DNA from: Phycicoccus sp. Soil748
Lineage (GTDB): Bacteria; Actinomycetota; Actinomycetes; Actinomycetales; Dermatophilaceae
DNA length: 62,186 bases
Direction of reading: 5' to 3'
Assembly: GCF_001428025.1 (NCBI RefSeq)
Contig: NZ_LMSC01000007.1
Location: 1 to 62,186, forward strand
The position numbers were made by a program, and so were the translations under genes. Positions 51,901 through 60,400 of this stretch are shown here, in pieces. The first letter of the stretch is position 1, and each line of letters opens with the position of its first letter. The notes beneath the pieces were generated by a model. It searched no databases and was not told the origin of the DNA. It was given only the letters and a program-made list of their open reading frames with translations.

Positions 51901-54716
51901 TGACCTGGGACGAGAACTACGGTGCGGGCGGTGCGCCGGGCGGCGCCAACATCTCCGTCACGGTGCCGGCCGACGGCATGGTCACCTCCATCTCCTACGA
52001 CCTCGCGACCCACGAGACCACGACCAAGGTGGCCAGGGCAGGCTCGGCCCCCGACCTGACCAAGCAGCGTGCCATCTGGGTCAACCGCGACACGGTCGCG
52101 TGGCCGGCCGCGATGGTCCCGGACGGCGCCAACCCGGCGCTGCTGAAGTGGCGCCTGGCCTGGTCGCGCACCGGCGGCCTGACGGTCGACGCCGAGGACA
52201 TCACCGGTGGCTCGTCCGCAGCGCTGCGCTACGACACGAAGGGGCTGCCCGCCGGCGTCGTCGCCGCGCACCCGGAGCTCAAGGGCTACCTCGCCCTGCG
52301 GCTCGACCGCGCCACCGCCGCGCAGGTGCCGGACATCCTCGAGGGCCAGGTGGCGGTGGGCATGTACGACTCCCTGAACCGGCTGCTCGACGCCACGGGT
52401 GTGCAGACCGCCTACGTGCTCGACGACGTGTACGCCGCCGCGGCGGCCAAGCGCGCGTACGGCGTCAGCTTCGCCGGGACGAAGCCGTCCTACCGCCTCT
52501 GGGCGCCCACCGCCCAGAAGGTCAACGTGCTCACCTGGGAGCCCGGCTCCGCGGCCGACGCCCCGACGAGCGCCGCGACCCGCACGGCGATGAAGCGGGC
52601 CGACGACGGCTCGTGGTCGGCGACGGCGGGCACGCGCAACTCGCGCTACCTCTACGAGGTCACGGTGTGGGTGCCCACGACCGGGAAGGTGGAGACCACC
52701 CAGGTCACCGACCCGTACTCCGTTGCCCTGACACTGAACTCGACCAGGTCAGTTGCCGTGGACCTGGGCGAGGCGGCCTACCGGCCCTCGCTCTGGTCGA
52801 CGACGAAGGCTCCCGCCCTCAAGCAGGACGTCGACTCGACGATCTACGAGCTGCACGTGCGTGACTTCTCCGTCGGCGACCCGACGGTGAGCGGGGAGAA
52901 CCGCGGCTCCTACCTGGCGTTCGCGGAGAACGGCAACGGGACCAAGCACCTCAAGGCGCTCGCAGCTGCCGGGCTCAACACGGTGCACCTGCTGCCGACC
53001 TTCGACATCGCCTCGATCGAGGAGGACCCGGCCAAGCAGGTCAAGCCCGCCTGCGACCTGAAGACCTACGCGCCCGACAGCGAGCAGCAGCAGGCGTGCA
53101 TCGAGCCGACCCGCTCCGGGGACGCCTTCAACTGGGGCTACGACCCGTGGCACTGGATGGCGCCGGAGGGTTCCTACGCCTCCACGCCGGCCAAGGCCGA
53201 CGGCGGTGCCCGTGTCGCGGAGTTCCGCACCATGGTCGGTGCGCTGCACCAGGACGGGCTCCGGGTCGTCCTCGACCAGGTCTTCAACCACACCCCGACC
53301 TCGGGGCAGGCCTCGACCAGCGTCCTCGACAAGGTCGTCCCCGGCTACTACCAGCGCCTCAACGCCTCCGGCGCGGTGGAGACCTCGACCTGCTGCCAGA
53401 ACGTCGCCACCGAGCACGCCATGGCGCAGAAGGCCATGGTCGACGCGGTCGTGCTCTGGGCCAAGCAGTACAAGGTCGACGGCTTCCGGTTCGACCTCAT
53501 GGGCCACCACAGCAAGGCCAACATGCTCGCGGTGCGTTCGGCGCTCGACGCCCTGACCCTCGCGAAGGACGGGGTCGACGGGAAGAGGGTCTATCTCTAC
53601 GGCGAGGGCTGGAACTTCGGCGAGGTGGCGAACAACGCCCGCTTCGAGCAGGCCACCCAGGGCCAGCTCGGCGGCACCGGCATCGGCACGTTCTCCGACC
53701 GCCTCCGTGACGCCGTCCGCGGCGGTGGCCCCTTCGACGACGACCCCCGCACGCAGGGGTTCGGCAGCGGCGAGGCCACCGACCCCAACGGTGACAGCGC
53801 CGCAAACCCTTCAGCCGCAACGCGGTTGAAGCACGACACCGACCTCGTCCAGCTCGGGATGGCGGGCAACCTGCGCACGTTCTCCATGCGGCTCAACGAG
53901 AACGGCCAGGTCGCCCAGGGCAAGGACGTCGACTACAACGGGGCCCCGGCCGGCTACGCCGACCAGCCCGACGAGGTCATCAGCTACGTCGACGCGCACG
54001 ACAACGAGACCCTGTTCGACAGCCTGGCGTTCAAGCTGCCGCAGGCCACCTCGATGGCCGACCGCGTGCGGATGAACTCGATCTCGCTGGCGACCACGGC
54101 ACTAGCCCAGACGCCGTCGTTCTGGCACGCGGGCGCCGACCTGCTGCGGAGCAAGTCGCTCGACCGCAACAGCTACGACAGCGGTGACTGGTTCAACACC
54201 CTCGACTGGACCGGGGCCGACAACGGCTTCGGGCACGGGCTGCCGCTCAAGGGCGACAACGAGGCGAAGTGGCCGTACATGAAGCCGCTGCTGGCAGACT
54301 CCGCCTTCAAGCCGTCGGCGAACGAGGTGCAGTCCGCGACGGCGCAGGCGCAGGAGCTGCTGCGACTGCGGTTCTCCACGCCGCTGTTCCGGCTGGGTTC
54401 GGCGAGTGCGATCAACGCCAAGGTCAGCTACCCCGCCAGCGGCACCGCAGACTCGCACGCCGGCGTCATCGCGATGCGCATCGACGACACGGTCGGCACC
54501 GACGCCGACCCTGCCCTCAAGGGCCTGGTGGTCGTCATCAACGCCTCGCCCGACGCCGTCACGCAGAAGGTGCCCGGCCTGGCCGGTTCGAGCCTGTCGC
54601 TCTCGCCGGTGCAGGCCAGTGGCGCCGACACGGTCGTGAAGGCCTCGACGTGGGACGCGGCGTCCGGTTCGGCGACGGTGCCGGCACGCACGGTGGCGGT
54701 GTTCGTGCAGCACTGA
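48906..54716 (+). CDS. pulA: Secreted two-headed alpha-amylase/pullulanase
   Basis: The product is 1936 aa. It has a signal peptide (1-32), a first starch-module-like repeat (about 36-114) and a GH13 alpha-amylase domain with Asp413, Glu447 and Asp517 as catalytic residues. A linker, two more copies of the same module (about 845-919 and 946-1020), N-terminal pullulanase domains and a second GH13 domain of pullulanase type follow. The latter has Phe-Asn-Trp-Gly-Tyr-Asp-Pro (about 1408) and catalytic Asp1530, Glu1567 and Asp1699. Both catalytic triads look intact, so it should cut both alpha-1,4 and alpha-1,6 bonds in starch or glycogen outside the cell. ATG 48906 follows AAAGGAG. There are no neighbouring maltose genes; control may be through the upstream operator. 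Confidence 0.95.
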   Translation: MARRPLVAALSGAALVVSGLLVPLSALPAHAAQRTVTLVGSLQSELGCGKDWDETCTATDLAQVAGTTTYAKAVTVPAGTYEYKVAIDHSWDESYGAGGTKGGANLPLVLKGPAKLEFTYDDTSHQIGVRPVRLSGPATRADQAYAGDSLRQPLTKERYYFVMADRFANGDKANDLGGLSGDRLKTGYDPTDKGFYHGGDLKGIQGKLDYIKGLGTTAIWLTPSFKNKPVQGTPGSESAGYHGYWITDFTQVDPHLGTNADLKALIAAAHAKGMKVFFDIITNHTADVINYQEQQYTYRDKTAFPYKDADGTVFDDKQYAGKPGFPAMDPATSFPYTPVFTNPGDATAKVPAWLNDPTNYHNRGDSTFAGESAEYGDFVGLDDLFTEKLNVQQGMEDIYKSWVDFGVDGFRIDTVKHVNMEFWQSFSPAMLEQARKDGNDDFFMFGEVYDARPLYMSQYTTTGKLPATLDFGFQAQATSWAQGKAGTDLRDLYADDDYYTDTDSNAYELPTFLGNHDMGRVGFLLQGKDPVGPALMARVELADSLMYLTRGQPITYYGDEQGFVGYGGDKDARQDMFATKVEDRTKPDGSVDKGYASQPVLGGTAGSQDRYSTSAPLYQHIKGLAAVRAANPALADGAQVHRYASNNAGIYAFSRIDQGKRVEYVVAANNATTTSSATFATYGHNQTFTPVYGASGAVRSGKDGRVSVSVPAQSVSVWKATSPMDKPKSAPPVYLTSPGAGDVVGGRAEIGAAIPANTFAQVSFLYRPVGTTGWKRLGTDDNAPYRVFHDVTGFAKGTLLEYRAVAKDSAGHLSASSSYGIVGGPKASGGGDGGGVGPVTQPDSVSVPGDHNSEMGCGGDWDPACPQAQLTLDPKDQVWKGSYTLPVAPHAYKAAIDKKWDENYGAGGRSNGDNISYTVPASGQVSFYYDHSTHWVTSDAEGDIITAPGSFQSELGCPADWSPDCMKPWLQDPDGDGTYTWSSDQLPAGTYEFKVAHGLTWDENYGAGGAPGGANISVTVPADGMVTSISYDLATHETTTKVARAGSAPDLTKQRAIWVNRDTVAWPAAMVPDGANPALLKWRLAWSRTGGLTVDAEDITGGSSAALRYDTKGLPAGVVAAHPELKGYLALRLDRATAAQVPDILEGQVAVGMYDSLNRLLDATGVQTAYVLDDVYAAAAAKRAYGVSFAGTKPSYRLWAPTAQKVNVLTWEPGSAADAPTSAATRTAMKRADDGSWSATAGTRNSRYLYEVTVWVPTTGKVETTQVTDPYSVALTLNSTRSVAVDLGEAAYRPSLWSTTKAPALKQDVDSTIYELHVRDFSVGDPTVSGENRGSYLAFAENGNGTKHLKALAAAGLNTVHLLPTFDIASIEEDPAKQVKPACDLKTYAPDSEQQQACIEPTRSGDAFNWGYDPWHWMAPEGSYASTPAKADGGARVAEFRTMVGALHQDGLRVVLDQVFNHTPTSGQASTSVLDKVVPGYYQRLNASGAVETSTCCQNVATEHAMAQKAMVDAVVLWAKQYKVDGFRFDLMGHHSKANMLAVRSALDALTLAKDGVDGKRVYLYGEGWNFGEVANNARFEQATQGQLGGTGIGTFSDRLRDAVRGGGPFDDDPRTQGFGSGEATDPNGDSAANPSAATRLKHDTDLVQLGMAGNLRTFSMRLNENGQVAQGKDVDYNGAPAGYADQPDEVISYVDAHDNETLFDSLAFKLPQATSMADRVRMNSISLATTALAQTPSFWHAGADLLRSKSLDRNSYDSGDWFNTLDWTGADNGFGHGLPLKGDNEAKWPYMKPLLADSAFKPSANEVQSATAQAQELLRLRFSTPLFRLGSASAINAKVSYPASGTADSHAGVIAMRIDDTVGTDADPALKGLVVVINASPDAVTQKVPGLAGSSLSLSPVQASGADTVVKASTWDAASGSATVPARTVAVFVQH

Positions 54717-54750
54717 CCGGGCTCACTCGGCCCAGTGCCCGGCACGTCTC

Positions 54751-54806
54751 GAGGTGGTGGCAGACCGTCCTTTCCCGAGGGGAAGGAGACGGTCTGCCAC
54801 CACCTC
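54751..54806. terminator. Long bidirectional terminator after pulA
   Basis: A perfect 18-bp stem (54751-54768 with 54789-54806) continues into an inner stem CTTTCCC/GGGAAGG around a three-base loop. It separates convergent genes whose stops lie 34 and 14 bases away. Confidence 0.95.
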
Positions 54807-54820
54807 GGCGTTCCTGGTTC

Positions 54821-55486
54821 CTACTGCGTGAGGACCACGTCGCTGCCGGTGAGGGTCGCGCGGAACCCGTCCTGCTCGACCTTCACCCCCGTCAGCCGCA
54901 CTCCTGCAGGTAGTCCGGTCACCGTGTGGCGGATCGTCACGAGCTTGCGCGCCGCGGTCGACAGGGCGGAGTCGAGCAGTTCGGGACCGCCGAGGTCGAC
55001 GCTTGCGGGGACGATGACGAGCTGGCCGTTGCCGGCGGTGACCGTGGCGGTGGCGCGGACGGCGAGCCGTCGGCCCAGGACCGTCTCGGTCCGCCGCACG
55101 CCGACGCGACCGCCGCCCGCGTCGTAGAGCTCGACGTTGTTGCCGATCTGCCGGGCGACCGTGGCGAAGGGGAAGACCGCGTCGAGGTCGAGCCGTTGCG
55201 CACGCAGGCCGTCGGTCGTCAGGCGGACGCCGGCGCCGCGGGCGGTGACGTCGGTCATGGGACCGTCCGACGTCAGCACGCGGCTGCTGGACAGGTCGAC
55301 GTCAGCCAGCCACGTCTCGCCCTTGGCGACCGATGCGGGTGCAGGGACGGCCGGGGGAGTGGACGGCGTCGCAGGGGCGCGCGTGGAAGGCGCCGCGTCG
55401 GCCACCGGCAGCGAGGCGACCACGAGGACGGCGGTGACGGCCAGGGCCACGAGGGTGGCCAGGACTCCGGCGAGGAAGGCGCGCAT
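54821..55486 (-). CDS. DUF2993 (LmeA-like) lipid-binding envelope protein
   Basis: The product is 221 aa. An N-terminal membrane/signal segment (1-30) and a Pro/Ala/Thr-rich linker precede the DUF2993 domain (about 55-220), a tube-like lipid-binding fold. The mycobacterial member LmeA binds phospholipids in the periplasm and supports lipomannan synthesis. No ribosome site is visible before ATG 55486; a CAGACT six bases upstream on the minus strand could be the -10 of a leaderless message. Confidence 0.75.
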   Translation of the reverse strand: MRAFLAGVLATLVALAVTAVLVVASLPVADAAPSTRAPATPSTPPAVPAPASVAKGETWLADVDLSSSRVLTSDGPMTDVTARGAGVRLTTDGLRAQRLDLDAVFPFATVARQIGNNVELYDAGGGRVGVRRTETVLGRRLAVRATATVTAGNGQLVIVPASVDLGGPELLDSALSTAARKLVTIRHTVTGLPAGVRLTGVKVEQDGFRATLTGSDVVLTQ

Positions 55487-55546
55487 GCGCCCAGTCTGGG
55501 TGCTCGCGCGACCTGCTGCCTCGACGTCGGCGACGGCCTCGCCCCG

Positions 55547-55596
55547 CCCTCACGTGCCCGCCGAGGGCCGCCTGCCTGCCCTCACGTGCCCGTCGA
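55547..55596. repeat. Direct repeat containing CACGTG
   Basis: GCCCTCACGTGCCCG-C/T-CGA occurs at about 55547-55565 and 55578-55596, 31 bases apart, in the gap between two minus-strand genes. Meaning unknown. Confidence 0.6.
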
Positions 55597-55620
55597 AGAT
55601 CGCTTGGCCGGTCCGTCGTC

Positions 55621-55680
55621 TTGGGCTCCCGGGCTCCCGGGCCCTCGGGCTCCCGGGCCCTCGGGCTCTCGGGCTCTCAG
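55621..55680. repeat. GGGCTCCC repeat array
   Basis: Five to six degenerate copies of a 9-bp unit, CGGGCTCCC or CGGGCTCTC, alternate with CGGGCCCT and form overlapping CCCGGG palindromes just downstream of the MFS stop on the minus strand. It could fold into several competing stems and may act as a terminator. Confidence 0.7.
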
Positions 55681-55692
55681 GGGGAGGAGGGG

Positions 55693-57000
55693 TCAGGCGG
55701 GAGTGGTGGCGGGGGTGGGTTCGGCGGTGTCTTCGGCAGTGGGGTCGGTGCTGGTGCGTTCCTGCCGGATGGCCGGGAGGTAGAGCGCCGCGCCGAGGAT
55801 GCTGAACGCACCGGCCGCGATGATGGCCGTGGTGGTGCCGGCGTGCTCGGCGAGGGGACCGAGGACGAGCAGGCCGAGGCTGTAGCACCCACCGGCGACC
55901 ATGGAGTTCATCGAGAGCACCGTGGTGCGGTTGCGTGGCTGCGCCTGCCGGTGGAGCAGGGTGCTGTGCACCGGGCCGCCCGAGCCGTGCAGCGCGTAGG
56001 TGATGAGGAACGCGGTGACGAGCCCGACCGGGCCGGCCATGAGCCCCATGACGACGACGAAGCCGCCGTTGAGCACCCGCGCCACGAGGGCCGTCCAGCC
56101 GACGCCGACACGACGGCTGGTGAGCCCCGCGGCGGCGGAGCCGACCGCGAACAGGCCCCACGCGGCCGCCGACACCGGGCCCATGAGGGCGCCTGCGCGG
56201 GTCTCGCCGCCGGCGACCTCGGCGAGGCGCACCGGCATGAGGGTCTCGAAGGCGATCATGCCGATGGACCAGAAGACCTCGACCAGCACCAGGGCCAGCA
56301 GCACCCGCGAGGTCCGCAGGGTGCGGATGCCGTCGACGACGACAGCCGGTGCCTGCCTGACGGACAGCAGCGCCCGCCGGAAGCCGGTGGAGTCGACGTG
56401 GGTTCGCGGCTCGCGCACCAGCAGGGACACCGCGACCAGGTGGAGCACGAGGAAGCCGATGGCGCACCAGTACGGGAACTCCAGGGCGGTCATCGACCGC
56501 ACGGGGTGCCAGGCGATGAGGCCACCCGAGAGCAGCGCGCCCGAGGCGATGGCGAGGCCGAGCACCACCCCGGCGCGCGAGAGCGCGTCCTCCACCCTGG
56601 TGGTGGGGTCGTCGGCGTGCGCGGTGTCGACGTACCAGGACTCGAGCGGCCCGGAGTCGAGCGCGCGGAAGACCCCCTGCAGCAGCATGGCCACGACGAA
56701 GGCGGTGAAGGTGTGCGCGGTGATGAACAGCAGGGCCGACAGGAGGGCCACGACTGCCGAGGCCACGAGCACCGGGCGCCGGCCGAGGGCGTCGGCGAAC
56801 CCACCGGTGGGCAGCTCGAGACCCAGCACCACGAAGCCCTGCATCGAGAAGATCACGCCGATCTGGGCGAGGCTCATGTGGCGCTCGAGGGCGAGCAGCG
56901 TGACCACGCCGATGATCAGCCCGCCCGGGAACCAGCGGGTGAACGTCAGCAGGAGCAGGACCGCGCGGGCGCGGCGGGCGGTGAGGGGGGCGTGGGTCAT
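55693..57000 (-). CDS. MFS transporter, regulated by the adjacent ArsR-type protein
   Basis: The product is 435 aa with 12 predicted membrane helices. Phe-Ala-Asp-Ala-Leu-Gly-Arg-Arg-Pro-Val after helix 2 is the MFS loop motif, and Glu-Leu-Pro-Thr-Gly precedes it, as in exporters of the tetracycline/macrolide type. The C-terminus is a Thr/Ala/Pro tail. ATG 57000 overlaps the regulator stop (ATGA), so the two are coupled. The substrate is unknown; efflux of a toxic small molecule is a reasonable guess. Confidence 0.85.
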   Translation of the reverse strand: MTHAPLTARRARAVLLLLTFTRWFPGGLIIGVVTLLALERHMSLAQIGVIFSMQGFVVLGLELPTGGFADALGRRPVLVASAVVALLSALLFITAHTFTAFVVAMLLQGVFRALDSGPLESWYVDTAHADDPTTRVEDALSRAGVVLGLAIASGALLSGGLIAWHPVRSMTALEFPYWCAIGFLVLHLVAVSLLVREPRTHVDSTGFRRALLSVRQAPAVVVDGIRTLRTSRVLLALVLVEVFWSIGMIAFETLMPVRLAEVAGGETRAGALMGPVSAAAWGLFAVGSAAAGLTSRRVGVGWTALVARVLNGGFVVVMGLMAGPVGLVTAFLITYALHGSGGPVHSTLLHRQAQPRNRTTVLSMNSMVAGGCYSLGLLVLGPLAEHAGTTTAIIAAGAFSILGAALYLPAIRQERTSTDPTAEDTAEPTPATTPA

Positions 57001-57626
57001 GACTGCTCCGTTCCTCGCGGTACGCGGTCGAGGTCGAGGGGGTAGGTGGCGGTGTAGACGGCCAGGCGTCGCGCGTTGGGGTTGCCCTGCCCGACGCGGC
57101 GGTAGCGGGCGATGAGCTCGTCGAGCTCGGCCTTGAGCTCCTCGACCTGGGCGGCCGTGGCGACGATGAAGGAGTCGTTCATGCCCACGGCGTCGCGCCA
57201 CTCGGTCGGCCAGGTGCCTTCGACGTCGAGCCACCGCTCGAACTGCTCGGAGAAGTGCCGCGTGTAGTCGCGAACCAGCCAGTTGAGTGCGGTCTCGGAG
57301 TCCTCGTCGCCGACGAAGTCGCTCGGCTCGAACTGGTGGCTCTCGGTGGCGGCCTGCCACAGCCGTCGCTTCCCCTCGCCCTCACCGGTGTCGCTGACCA
57401 GGCCGACCGACTCCAGCTTGCGCAGGTGGTAGGAGGTGGCCCCCGAGTTGGTGCCGAGGGCGGCCGCGAGGTCGGTGGCGGTGGCCGGGCCCCCGATGCG
57501 CAGCCTCGACAGCAGCCGCGAGCGCAGGGGGTGGGCCAGCACCTTCAGGGAGGCGGCGTCGAGCCGCATGCCCGTCAGGCCGGCGCTCGTCTGGGGGGTG
57601 GAGCGGGAGGGGGTCTCGGAGGCCAT
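56997..57626 (-). CDS. ArsR-type winged-helix regulator
   Basis: The product is 209 aa. The winged helix is at about residues 24-95 ([13 protein letters not shown] and [10 protein letters not shown]). No metal-binding cysteines are present, so the signal is not a metal of the ArsR kind. The rest is helical. I placed the start at ATG 57626, which lies just after a -10 (TATTGT) at leaderless distance; TTG 57662 would place the promoter inside the gene. It probably represses itself and the downstream transporter. Confidence 0.85.
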   Translation of the reverse strand: MASETPSRSTPQTSAGLTGMRLDAASLKVLAHPLRSRLLSRLRIGGPATATDLAAALGTNSGATSYHLRKLESVGLVSDTGEGEGKRRLWQAATESHQFEPSDFVGDEDSETALNWLVRDYTRHFSEQFERWLDVEGTWPTEWRDAVGMNDSFIVATAAQVEELKAELDELIARYRRVGQGNPNARRLAVYTATYPLDLDRVPRGTEQS

Positions 57627-57628
57627 GC

Positions 57629-57668
57629 GTGCACAATACCTGTGCACACTCTGTTTGCACAAGAGTTG
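57629..57668 (-). promoter_or_regulatory. Regulator promoter with three 13-bp iterons
   Basis: On the minus strand, TTGTGC (57662-57657), an 18-nt spacer and TATTGT (57638-57633) form a promoter. Overlapping it, TGCAC occurs on the plus strand at 57630, 57643 and 57656, exactly 13 bases apart, as the core of GTGCACA-like units. This is a plausible operator for the ArsR-type protein. Confidence 0.6.
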
Positions 57669-57731
57669 GGCACGACGGAGTCCCTGTCACGTTTGCGCAG
57701 GTCAGGGGGCGTGCGCGGGTGTTCCCAGAGC

Positions 57732-57763
57732 GATTTGGGCGCTGGTCGCGCCACCCGTAAACT
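57732..57763 (+). promoter_or_regulatory. rplM promoter
   Basis: GATTTGG from 57732 gives -35 TTGGGC (57735-57740). After 17 nt comes -10 TAAACT (57758-57763). It has the same layout as the rpsL and infA promoters. Confidence 0.75.
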
Positions 57764-57769
57764 TGATCA

Positions 57770-57861
57770 CTGTTGTGCCGTGCGCCCTCGCAAGGCGACA
57801 CACCAGCGCCTCGGGCGCCCACGGCACACCGTTCCTTCCCAGCAAGCAAAGGGCCAGTACA
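57770..57861 (+). promoter_or_regulatory. rplM mRNA leader
   Basis: This leader of about 90 nt contains GCGACACACC (57795-57804), the first ten bases of the rpsL/rpsJ leader element, followed here by a different hairpin, GCGCC-TCG-GGCGC (57806-57818). GTGCCGTG near the start can also pair with CACGGCAC at 57811-57827. Confidence 0.5.
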
Positions 57862-58305
57862 TTGCGCACTTTCACCCCGAAGCCGGCCGAGGTCACTCGG
57901 ACCTGGCACGTCATCGACGCCACGGACGTCGTCCTGGGTCGCCTGGCGAGCCAGACCGCGATCCTCCTGCGCGGCAAGCACAAGACCACCTTCGCGCCGC
58001 ACGTCGACGGCGGTGACTTCGTCATCATCGTCAACGCCGACAAGGTCGCCCTCACCGGCGCCAAGCTCGAGCAGAAGAAGGCCTACCGCCACTCGGGCTT
58101 CCCGGGCGGCCTGCGGAGCACCTCCTACACCGAGCTCCTCGCCAAGAGCCCCGAGAAGGCCATCGAGAAGGCCGTCCGCGGCATGCTCCCGAAGACCACC
58201 CTGGGGCGCGAGCAGCTGACGCACCTCAAGGTCTACGCCGGTGGCGAGCACCCCCACCAGGCGCAGCAGCCCAAGCCCTTCGAGATCTCACAGGTCGCGC
58301 AGTAA
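57862..58305 (+). CDS. rplM: 50S ribosomal protein L13
   Basis: The product is 147 aa from TTG 57862 (Arg-Thr-Phe-Thr-Pro-Lys-Pro), the usual actinobacterial N-terminus. Only a weak AAAGGG site precedes it. [15 protein letters not shown] and Pro-Lys-Thr-Thr-Leu-Gly-Arg identify L13. It forms the standard pair with rpsI. Confidence 0.97.
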   Translation: MRTFTPKPAEVTRTWHVIDATDVVLGRLASQTAILLRGKHKTTFAPHVDGGDFVIIVNADKVALTGAKLEQKKAYRHSGFPGGLRSTSYTELLAKSPEKAIEKAVRGMLPKTTLGREQLTHLKVYAGGEHPHQAQQPKPFEISQVAQ

Positions 58306-58347
58306 GTCCGCAAGGACCTGTGCAAGAAAGCGAATTGAGGACATCAC

Positions 58348-58848
58348 GTGGCTGACACCACCGAGAACATCGACTCGACCGACGAGGTCGAGCTCACCGA
58401 GTACACCTCCGAGTCCGAGGGCCCCGTCTCCGGCGAGGCCGTCCGTCGCCCCAGCGCGTCGGCTCCCGGCGCCGCGACCGGTCGTCGCAAGCAGGCCATC
58501 GCCCGCGTGCGCATCGTCCCCGGCACCGGTGAGTGGAAGATCAACGGGCGCACGCTCGAGCAGTACTTCCCCAACAAGGTCCACCAGCAGATCGTCAACG
58601 AGCCGCTCACGCTGCTCGAGCTCGACGGTGCGTACGACGTGCTCGTGCGCGTCCACGGTGGTGGCCCCTCCGGCCAGGCCGGCGCGGTCCGCCTCGGCGT
58701 CGCCCGCTCGCTGAACGGCGTGGACGAGGAGCTGAACCGTCCGGCACTCAAGAAGGCCGGCTTCCTCACCCGCGACGCCCGCGTCCCGGAGCGCAAGAAG
58801 GCTGGTCTCAAGAAGGCCCGCAAGGCGCCTCAGTACTCGAAGCGCTGA
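58348..58848 (+). CDS. rpsI: 30S ribosomal protein S9 with acidic N-terminal extension
   Basis: The product is 166 aa from GTG 58348 behind TGAGGA. Residues 1-45 form an acidic Thr/Glu/Ser-rich extension absent from most S9 proteins. The core starts at [11 protein letters not shown]. The C-terminus ends Tyr-Ser-Lys-Arg, the arginine that touches P-site tRNA. Confidence 0.97.
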   Translation: MADTTENIDSTDEVELTEYTSESEGPVSGEAVRRPSASAPGAATGRRKQAIARVRIVPGTGEWKINGRTLEQYFPNKVHQQIVNEPLTLLELDGAYDVLVRVHGGGPSGQAGAVRLGVARSLNGVDEELNRPALKKAGFLTRDARVPERKKAGLKKARKAPQYSKR

Positions 58849-58887
58849 TCCCGGCCGGGCGCCATACCCGGCGCCCACTGGATCGAC

Positions 58888-58925
58888 CCGAAGGCGGCAC
58901 CCCACAACGCGGGTGCCGCCTTCGG
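58888..58925 (+). terminator. Terminator after rpsI
   Basis: A perfect 15-bp stem (58888-58902 with 58911-58925) has an eight-base loop, 40 bases after the rpsI stop. Confidence 0.85.
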
Positions 58926-59024
58926 CGTCTGGGGGAGTAGGTTCGCCCAGACGCCTCCTGCCGCGTGCCGATGCCGATCCCGGTATGCCGCGAGCACCTC
59001 CGTTCGTCGAAAGGCTCTTCCTCC

Positions 59025-60371
59025 ATGGCACGACTGTTCGGGACCGACGGGGTCCGCGGCCTCGCCAACGTCGACATCACCGCCGAGCTCGCCCTGCGGC
59101 TGAGCGTCGCCGCGGCACACGTCCTCGGCGACGAGGCGCGCAAGCACGGTCGTCGCCCCAAGGCCGTCGTCGGGCGCGACCCGCGGGCCTCCGGCGAGTT
59201 CCTCTCGGCCGCGGTCATCGCCGGGCTCGCCTCTGCGGGCGTCGACGTCTACCACGCGAACGTGCTGCCGACCCCGGCCATCGCGTTCCTCACCGCCGAC
59301 ACCCACGCCGACTTCGGCGTCATGCTCTCGGCGTCGCACAACGCCATGCCCGACAACGGCATCAAGTTCTTCGCGACCGGTGGGCACAAGCTCGACGACG
59401 CGATCGAGGACGAGATCGCTGCGCTGCTCGACCAGGACTGGGAGCGCCCGACGGGGGCCGACGTGGGCCGCGTCGTGACGATGCCCGACGGCCACACGCG
59501 GTACATCTCCCACCTGCTGGCCGTGCTGCCCCACCGGCTCGACGGGGTCTCGGTCGTCATCGACGGCGCCCACGGCGCCGCGAGCTCGGTCTCACCCGAG
59601 GTGTTCCGGCTCGCGGGGGCGACGGTCCACGAGATCGGCACGGAGCCCGACGGCCTCAACATCAACGACGGGTACGGCTCGACCCACCTCGACCACCTCA
59701 AGGCGGCCGTGCTGGCCCGCGGGGCGGACCTCGGGATCGCGCACGACGGGGACGCCGACCGCTGCCTGGCCGTGGACGCGGCCGGCACCGAGGTCGACGG
59801 CGACCAGATCATGGCGATCCTCGCGGTCGACATGAAGCAGCGCGGCGTGCTGGCGCAGGACACCCTCGTCGCCACCGTCATGAGCAACCTCGGCCTCATC
59901 CAGGCCATGGAGCGTGAAGGCATCACCGTGCGCCAGACCGGCGTCGGCGACCGCTACGTGCTGGAGGAGATGCGCGCTAGCCAGCTGTCCCTGGGGGGAG
60001 AGCAGAGCGGGCACGTGATCTTCCTCGACCACGGCACCACCGGCGACGGTGTCCTCACCGGGCTCATGCTGGCGGCTCGCATGGCCTCGACCGGGCGGTC
60101 CCTGGCCGACCTGGCGGCCGTCATGCGCCGCCTGCCGCAGGTGCTCGTCAACGTCAAGGGCGTCGACAAGTCCCGGGTCGAGAGCGACGAGGAGCTGCAG
60201 GAGGCCGTGGCCAAGGAGGAGGCGGCGCTCGCCGGCTCCGGCCGGGTGCTGCTGCGCAAGTCGGGCACCGAGCCGGTCGTGCGCGTCATGGTCGAGGCGG
60301 CCGAGGAGGACGAGGCCCACGCGGTCGCGGGACGCCTGGTCGACGTCGTCAAGGAGCGCCTCAGCCTCTAG
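59025..60371 (+). CDS. glmM: Phosphoglucosamine mutase
   Basis: The product is 448 aa, converting glucosamine-6-phosphate to glucosamine-1-phosphate on the way to UDP-GlcNAc and peptidoglycan. Ser104 in Ser-Ala-Ser-His-Asn is the phosphorylated residue. Asp-Gly-Asp-Ala-Asp-Arg (241-246) binds magnesium, Gly-Gly-Glu-Gln-Ser-Gly-His is the sugar loop, and Arg-Lys-Ser-Gly-Thr-Glu-Pro is the phosphate site. ATG 59025 gives the standard [11 protein letters not shown] N-terminus. It follows rplM-rpsI, a common actinobacterial order. Confidence 0.98.
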   Translation: MARLFGTDGVRGLANVDITAELALRLSVAAAHVLGDEARKHGRRPKAVVGRDPRASGEFLSAAVIAGLASAGVDVYHANVLPTPAIAFLTADTHADFGVMLSASHNAMPDNGIKFFATGGHKLDDAIEDEIAALLDQDWERPTGADVGRVVTMPDGHTRYISHLLAVLPHRLDGVSVVIDGAHGAASSVSPEVFRLAGATVHEIGTEPDGLNINDGYGSTHLDHLKAAVLARGADLGIAHDGDADRCLAVDAAGTEVDGDQIMAILAVDMKQRGVLAQDTLVATVMSNLGLIQAMEREGITVRQTGVGDRYVLEEMRASQLSLGGEQSGHVIFLDHGTTGDGVLTGLMLAARMASTGRSLADLAAVMRRLPQVLVNVKGVDKSRVESDEELQEAVAKEEAALAGSGRVLLRKSGTEPVVRVMVEAAEEDEAHAVAGRLVDVVKERLSL

Positions 60372-60400
60372 GGTTGCGCACCTTTGACGGGTTGTCGCCG

